From Polaribacter sp. NJDZ03 (lineage in GTDB: Bacteria > Bacteroidota > Bacteroidia > Flavobacteriales > Flavobacteriaceae): a stretch of 64,000 nt of DNA. Both the position numbers and the translations under genes were made by a program. The notes below the pieces were generated by a model. The model searched no databases. It was not told where the DNA came from and worked only from the letters and a program-made list of their open reading frames with translations. The stretch spans positions 189,501 to 253,500 of the forward strand of contig NZ_CP079195.1 of the NCBI RefSeq assembly GCF_019263805.1. Reading direction: 5' to 3'. Positions within the stretch are counted from its first letter, which is position 1. Each line of letters opens with the position of its first letter. Positions 60,060 to 64,000 of the stretch are shown here, piece after piece.

Positions 60060-60284
60060 TTAGGGCTAATTTAATGCTTCGGTATCGTGATGTATTTTTT
60101 CTACAGTATTAATGATTCAAAGAAGTGTTTTAGTTTTCTGTTGAAGAAATAATATAGATTAAGAAGAAGTTTAAGTTAAGAAAAAGTGTATTAAAAATGC
60201 CAATTGTGTATTTGTAAAATAGTATGAGATTATGGCTTTAATAAATAAGTTTAATACAAATAGTGTAATATAGTTATTGTAATT

Positions 60285-61454
60285 ATGAGTCAAATAAAAA
60301 AAACAGATGTTTGTATTATTGGCGCAGGACCCTCTGGCGTTGCAACGTCTTTGATGTTATCTAAATTAAAAATTAAGCATTGTATAGTAGATAAAGCTAC
60401 TTTTCCTAGAGATAAAACGTGTGGAGATGGACTAATATTATACGCTTACAAATCTTTAAAACTTTTAGGAGAAGATTTGTTTTTAGAATTTTTGAAAAAT
60501 CCTAAATTTATACATAGTAAAAAAATTACGCTGCTTATAAACAATAATTCTAAAATTGAATTTAAAGAAAGTGAAGATAGGGATATGGTTATTTCTTATG
60601 CAAAACGTTTCGATTTTGACCATTTTTTAGTCAATCATTTATCTAGCGAATATGCTTGTCAATATTTTGGAAATGGAGTAAAAGTGATTGAAAATCAAAT
60701 AGATGGTGTTTGTATTAAATTAAAAAACGGCCAAGAAATTTTGTCTAAAATGGTGGTAGGAGCAGATGGGGCAAAATCTATTGTTTCTGGTAAATTGGCT
60801 CAGAATAAAATAGATAAAAAGTTTTCATCTACTTTTGTAAGTGCTTATTTTACGGGGGTTCAAGATCTTGCTATAAAAAATGAAGCAGAAGTTAGAATGA
60901 TTTATAAAAAAACGCTTTTGTTTTTTTATGTTTTTCCGTTGTCAGATGGTCAAGTAAATATTAGTTTAGGAGGTAGGTCTGATCAGATAAAAAAAAATGG
61001 TATAAATTTAGTTCATGAAATAGAAAATCTAATTAAAACGAATAAATATATTAAACATCAATTTGTAAATGCAACGAAAGTAAACTCTTGGAGAGGTTGG
61101 TCTATTCCGTTTCATTTTGGTAATTATAAAATTTCCGGAGAGCGTTTTTTATTAGTAGGGGATGCAGCAGGTTTGGCAAATGCTTTTTATAAAGAAGGTA
61201 TTGGTACGGGTATGATGTCTGGTATTATTGCTGCAAATAATATAGAAAAGTGTTTAAGAGAAAATAACTTCTCTGAACAAATATTAAAGAGCTATGAAAA
61301 AGACATTAAAAAAGAATTTGGAAGATTATTAAAAGCAAGTCATTATACTTTGCGATTTGCTAAATTTAAAATGTTTTTTTTAAGTGTAGTAACGCTATTT
61401 AAATATAAAATAGAAGGCAAAGCTACAAAGGTTATAAAAAAAAGGAGTTATTAA
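60285..61454 (+). CDS. FAD-dependent geranylgeranyl reductase-family oxidoreductase
   Basis: 389-residue flavoprotein. GxGxxG motif DVCIIGAGPSGVATSLML (about residues 8-25), DKATFPRDKTCGDGLILYAYKSL (about 37-59) with the CGxG motif of geranylgeranyl reductase-type proteins, VVGADGAKSIVSG (about 161-173) and LLVGDAAGLANAFYKEGIGTGMMSG (about 288-312). The family reduces isoprenoid double bonds in lipids, quinones or chlorophyll; in non-photosynthetic flavobacteria the substrate is not known. A role in isoprenoid or quinone metabolism is plausible but not proven. Last residues are rich in Lys/Arg. Confidence 0.8.
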   Translation: MSQIKKTDVCIIGAGPSGVATSLMLSKLKIKHCIVDKATFPRDKTCGDGLILYAYKSLKLLGEDLFLEFLKNPKFIHSKKITLLINNNSKIEFKESEDRDMVISYAKRFDFDHFLVNHLSSEYACQYFGNGVKVIENQIDGVCIKLKNGQEILSKMVVGADGAKSIVSGKLAQNKIDKKFSSTFVSAYFTGVQDLAIKNEAEVRMIYKKTLLFFYVFPLSDGQVNISLGGRSDQIKKNGINLVHEIENLIKTNKYIKHQFVNATKVNSWRGWSIPFHFGNYKISGERFLLVGDAAGLANAFYKEGIGTGMMSGIIAANNIEKCLRENNFSEQILKSYEKDIKKEFGRLLKASHYTLRFAKFKMFFLSVVTLFKYKIEGKATKVIKKRSY

Positions 61455-61483
61455 TAACTATTACTATCTACTCATTTTTGGTG

Positions 61484-62491
61484 CTACCAGTTAATTTTAG
61501 CCATAATAGCAAAATGATCTGAGTATTTTTCTGTATAGGTAGTAAACTTGTTACTAATGGCATTTTTATCTGTTAAAATAAAATCTATTCTCATAGGAAA
61601 CCAATAATTGTAGGTTTTACCAAAGCCTTTACCAGATTCTATATAAGTGTCTTTCTTGTCTTTTGAAATTTTGTTATATACCCAAGAATAGCTTGTATTA
61701 TTAAAGTCTCCACAAACAATTTTTTTTCCTTTCCATTGTTGCTCATGTGCTAAAAACTGAACGGTTTGTTCTGCTTGTTCTTTAAAGGAATTAGAAACCC
61801 TTTCTATTAATTTTTCAGAATTTTCTTCCCCAAAATTTTCTTCATTGGGCTTTATTCTTAAAGATTCTAGATGAATATTATAAATTCTAATGGTGTCCTT
61901 TTTCTTTAATATATCTGCAAAAATAATATTATTACCAGTACTTTTTAAATCTAAAGACCCTGCATTAATAATCTTATGTTTAGAGTAAATTGCCATTCCG
62001 TATTTAGTACTATTCGGACGAAGTTTTACGTATTTGTATGGAAATGAGAATTTGTTTTTATTAGATTTATAATACTCTTGTATGCTAATAACATCTGGAT
62101 CTTTTGCGGCTATAAATTCGTACCCATCTTGCATAATAGAGTCTTTCTTTTTATGAAAAAGATCGAAGCTTTTTACATTATAACTCATCACTTTTAAATC
62201 ATTATTTAAAGAAGAGTTGTTACCTGAAATTTTATAAAAAGGATAGGAAAAAAAGATTCCAATAATAAAAACTGTAACGGATAGTAATAATTGTTTTTTC
62301 AATCTAATTAACCAATAGATTGCAAAAAGTAAGTTAATTATCATTAAAAACGGTACAAATAGACTTATAATTGCTACAAAGGGTATGGTGGCAGGAGATA
62401 TAAAATGTAGTACATAAGAGAGCAATAGTAGGGTTGCTAATATTGAGTTTATAAAATATAAAATCTTATCTATGGGGGACAAATTTTTCAT
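61484..62491 (-). CDS. Endonuclease/exonuclease/phosphatase family membrane protein
   Basis: 335-residue protein: two or three N-terminal membrane helices (about 10-90), then an EEP-fold catalytic domain from about 100: MSYNVKSFD (Asn/Asp), DPDVISIQEYY (catalytic Glu), IYNIHLESLRI (His), VCGDFNNTSYSW (Asp-Asn), RIDFILTDKN (Asp) and YSDHFAIMAKI (His at the end). All active-site residues of the fold are present. Similar flavobacterial proteins act as phosphodiesterases or nucleases at the membrane; the substrate is open. It lies 4 bp after the rhomboid gene 62496-63347, in one transcription unit with it. Confidence 0.82.
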   Translation of the reverse strand: MKNLSPIDKILYFINSILATLLLLSYVLHFISPATIPFVAIISLFVPFLMIINLLFAIYWLIRLKKQLLLSVTVFIIGIFFSYPFYKISGNNSSLNNDLKVMSYNVKSFDLFHKKKDSIMQDGYEFIAAKDPDVISIQEYYKSNKNKFSFPYKYVKLRPNSTKYGMAIYSKHKIINAGSLDLKSTGNNIIFADILKKKDTIRIYNIHLESLRIKPNEENFGEENSEKLIERVSNSFKEQAEQTVQFLAHEQQWKGKKIVCGDFNNTSYSWVYNKISKDKKDTYIESGKGFGKTYNYWFPMRIDFILTDKNAISNKFTTYTEKYSDHFAIMAKINW

Positions 62492-62495
62492 ACTA

Positions 62496-63347
62496 CTATC
62501 TTCCTTGTTTAAATAAAAACTCTTTTTCTTCTTTCGTTAAAGTGTCATAACCAGATTTGCTAATTTTATCTAAAATAGCATCTATTTGTTGTTGATTTAA
62601 AGAAGTATCTTTAGTGGTTTTTACTGTTTTTTTAGGCGATTTGTAAACTGTTTTTAAAGGTTTCTTTTTTGTTGAAAATAGGGCTGCTATTTTATCGAAA
62701 ATTTGTATTTCTTTATTGGCTGCTTTTTGAACATACAAAAAACCAAATAAAGCACCTCCTAAATGTGCAAAATGGCCGCCAGCATTTCCTCCAGAGAGTG
62801 CTAATATATCTAAACCTACCCAAATAGCCCCCAAGTGCCATAACTTAACAAAGCCAATAAAACGTATTTTTAATTGGTAGTTGGGTATGTAGGTGGTAAT
62901 ACCTATAAAAATGGCAGAAATACCTGCGGAAGCACCTACTAATATAGAAGATTGATCTTGAAATAAAGGAAAATAACTATTGCTTAAAATAAATAAAACT
63001 CCACCAAAGAAAGTACCTAATAGATAGAACGTTAATAATTGTTTTTGTGTAAAATATTCTATAAATAAGTTCCCTACAAAGTATAAGGTTATTAGATTTA
63101 AAAGAATATGTAGAAAGTCGGCATGTAAAAAACCATAGCTAATAATAGTCCAAGGTTTAGTTAATAAAGAGGTATAATTATCATCTAAAGAGAACCAGGT
63201 TACTACCCAATTTATTTCGCCCTTATATAAATCTTGAAAAACAGATGTTAACAAGGTAAATACAAAGATAGCAAGGTTTATGTAGATTAATTTTTCTACA
63301 ATATTTCCGCTTTTATAGCGGTTCTTTATGTCGTCTAGAAAACTCAT
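62496..63347 (-). CDS. Rhomboid family intramembrane serine protease
   Basis: 283 residues: six membrane helices with the rhomboid Ser in VGASAGISAIFIG (about residues 130-145) and the His in GGHFAHLGGALFGFLYV (about 190-206). ADFLHILLNLITLYFVGNL (about 76-94) holds the conserved His/Asn of helix 2. A Lys-rich cytosolic tail (about 215-283) ends DKISKSGYDTLTKEEKEFLFKQGR, a short motif also found at the ends of other flavobacterial membrane proteins. It overlaps the upstream rhomboid gene by one base (TAATG), so both are made together. Confidence 0.88.
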   Translation of the reverse strand: MSFLDDIKNRYKSGNIVEKLIYINLAIFVFTLLTSVFQDLYKGEINWVVTWFSLDDNYTSLLTKPWTIISYGFLHADFLHILLNLITLYFVGNLFIEYFTQKQLLTFYLLGTFFGGVLFILSNSYFPLFQDQSSILVGASAGISAIFIGITTYIPNYQLKIRFIGFVKLWHLGAIWVGLDILALSGGNAGGHFAHLGGALFGFLYVQKAANKEIQIFDKIAALFSTKKKPLKTVYKSPKKTVKTTKDTSLNQQQIDAILDKISKSGYDTLTKEEKEFLFKQGR

Positions 63348-64000
63348 TAATATGTTTTAAATTCGTTCTTTTTCCAGTACCAAGCAATTATAAAACCTAT
63401 TAGAGCGCCACCAACATGCGCAAAATGAGCTATGTTTCCAATAGAGTATTTTGTCATTCCAAAGAACAAATCTCCCAAAATCATTACAGGTATAAAGTAC
63501 TTTGCAGCAATAGGAACCGGGAAAAATATCAATGCTAATTTGGCATCTTTAAAATAAAGACCAAAAGCGACTAAAACACCATATACAGCGCCAGAGGCTC
63601 CAACTGCAGGAGTATTATATAAAGAGGTTATTTGATTAAATTGATCTTGTGTAATAGCACCTATAATACGTGCGTCATTGGTGCTACCAGATTTTAAGAT
63701 AGATAAAACTTCAGAATTATTTAAACCTGCATTTATAAAAAGTTCATAGATACCATTAAATTGATAATAATTGACCAATGTGTAAATAACTCCAGCTCCA
63801 ATTCCTGCAGAAAAATAGAAAAAGATAAATTTCTTTTTTCCCCATATTTGTTCTAAAGGAGTACCAAAAGCCCATAAACCGTACATGTTAAACAATATAT
63901 GACTAAAACCACCATGCATAAACATGTGCGTTACGTATTGCCAAATTCCGAAATGTTCATTTTCAGGAAAATGTAAAGCCAAGATATTTGTAAAATCTAA
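63347..64000 (-). CDS. Rhomboid family protease, 5'-truncated by window edge
   Basis: Visible part of a second rhomboid: HMFMHGGFSHILFNMYGLWAFG (helix 2 His/Asn), catalytic Ser in AVGASGAVYGVLVAFGLY and His in NIAHFAHVGGALIGFI. The frame is open at the right edge (reading LDFTNILALHFPENEH before the first internal Met), so the N-terminus and first helix lie outside the window. It has no cytosolic tail of the kind seen in its partner. The two consecutive rhomboids, coupled through an overlapping start-stop, are a common arrangement in Bacteroidota. Confidence 0.9.
   Translation of the reverse strand, partial: LDFTNILALHFPENEHFGIWQYVTHMFMHGGFSHILFNMYGLWAFGTPLEQIWGKKKFIFFYFSAGIGAGVIYTLVNYYQFNGIYELFINAGLNNSEVLSILKSGSTNDARIIGAITQDQFNQITSLYNTPAVGASGAVYGVLVAFGLYFKDAKLALIFFPVPIAAKYFIPVMILGDLFFGMTKYSIGNIAHFAHVGGALIGFIIAWYWKKNEFKTY

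Overview
The window reads as an AT-rich (roughly 30% GC by eye) chromosome segment of a Flavobacteriaceae bacterium, probably a marine Polaribacter/Tenacibaculum-like organism. The genus is a guess; the family is well supported. The evidence is type IX secretion (T9SS) C-terminal sorting domains, a carotenoid pair crtZ-crtY, arginine synthesis with the ArgF' carbamoyltransferase, LytS/2TM/LytTR regulators, promoters of the Bacteroidota form TTG-N17-23-TAnnTTTG, few recognisable Shine-Dalgarno sites, and many flavobacterial-type intergenic repeats. No rRNA, tRNA, CRISPR array, complete IS or prophage was seen.

Layout. 1-1502: end of a carotenoid locus (crtZ, crtY). 1513-5461: malate:quinone oxidoreductase, then three hydrolases in a row. 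5856-7242: lipoprotein phosphoesterase plus a secreted protein. 7325-18893: one minus-strand arginine/proline cluster, transcribed GNAT-argG-argC-proC-argD-proA-proB-argF'-argB-argE-argH, with several families of short inverted repeats in the gaps. 19502-22811: a DUF2141 protein and a LytS/2TM/2TM/LytTR signalling cassette. 22957-25069: VF530 protein, a broken copy of the LytTR gene end, and tyrS preceded by a newly noticed Tyr-rich leader ORF and terminator. 25174-36421: housekeeping and hypothetical genes (NrnA-like, HerA-like ATPase, cupin, AI-2E exporter family, folD, ffh, DinB). 36612-41270: a five-gene secreted/surface group (fibre-like protein, two proteins sharing a C-terminal VYRNG module, an outer-membrane barrel, a T9SS-sorted protein). 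41371-44243: msrB, M48 protease, MFS transporter. 44297-48855: His-rich TonB receptor, small His-rich protein, lipoprotein and purB. 49397-55491: HEAT-like protein, two MORN proteins, mnmA, T9SS subtilase, nitronate monooxygenase. 55547-56240: two tandem cold-shock units. 56263-64000: ywbE, lytic transglycosylase, mtaB, acetyltransferase, geranylgeranyl-reductase-like protein, EEP hydrolase and two overlapping rhomboid proteases (the last cut by the window edge).

The strongest candidate for an undescribed system is the 5' region of tyrS (23648-23860). It has a near-consensus promoter and an almost leaderless 34-codon ORF with three consecutive Tyr codons. A 7+3 bp antiterminator can form with the complete 5' arm of a strong intrinsic terminator, which sits 12 bp before the tyrS start codon. 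This looks like ribosome-mediated tyrosine attenuation of a TyrZ-type tyrosyl-tRNA synthetase. Second-tier candidates are the surface-fibre gene group, the duplicated cold-shock units with a conserved 5'-UTR hairpin, the MITE-like repeats of the arg cluster, a possible Arg-codon leader before the arg operon, and an identical 20-bp dyad in front of two adjacent genes.
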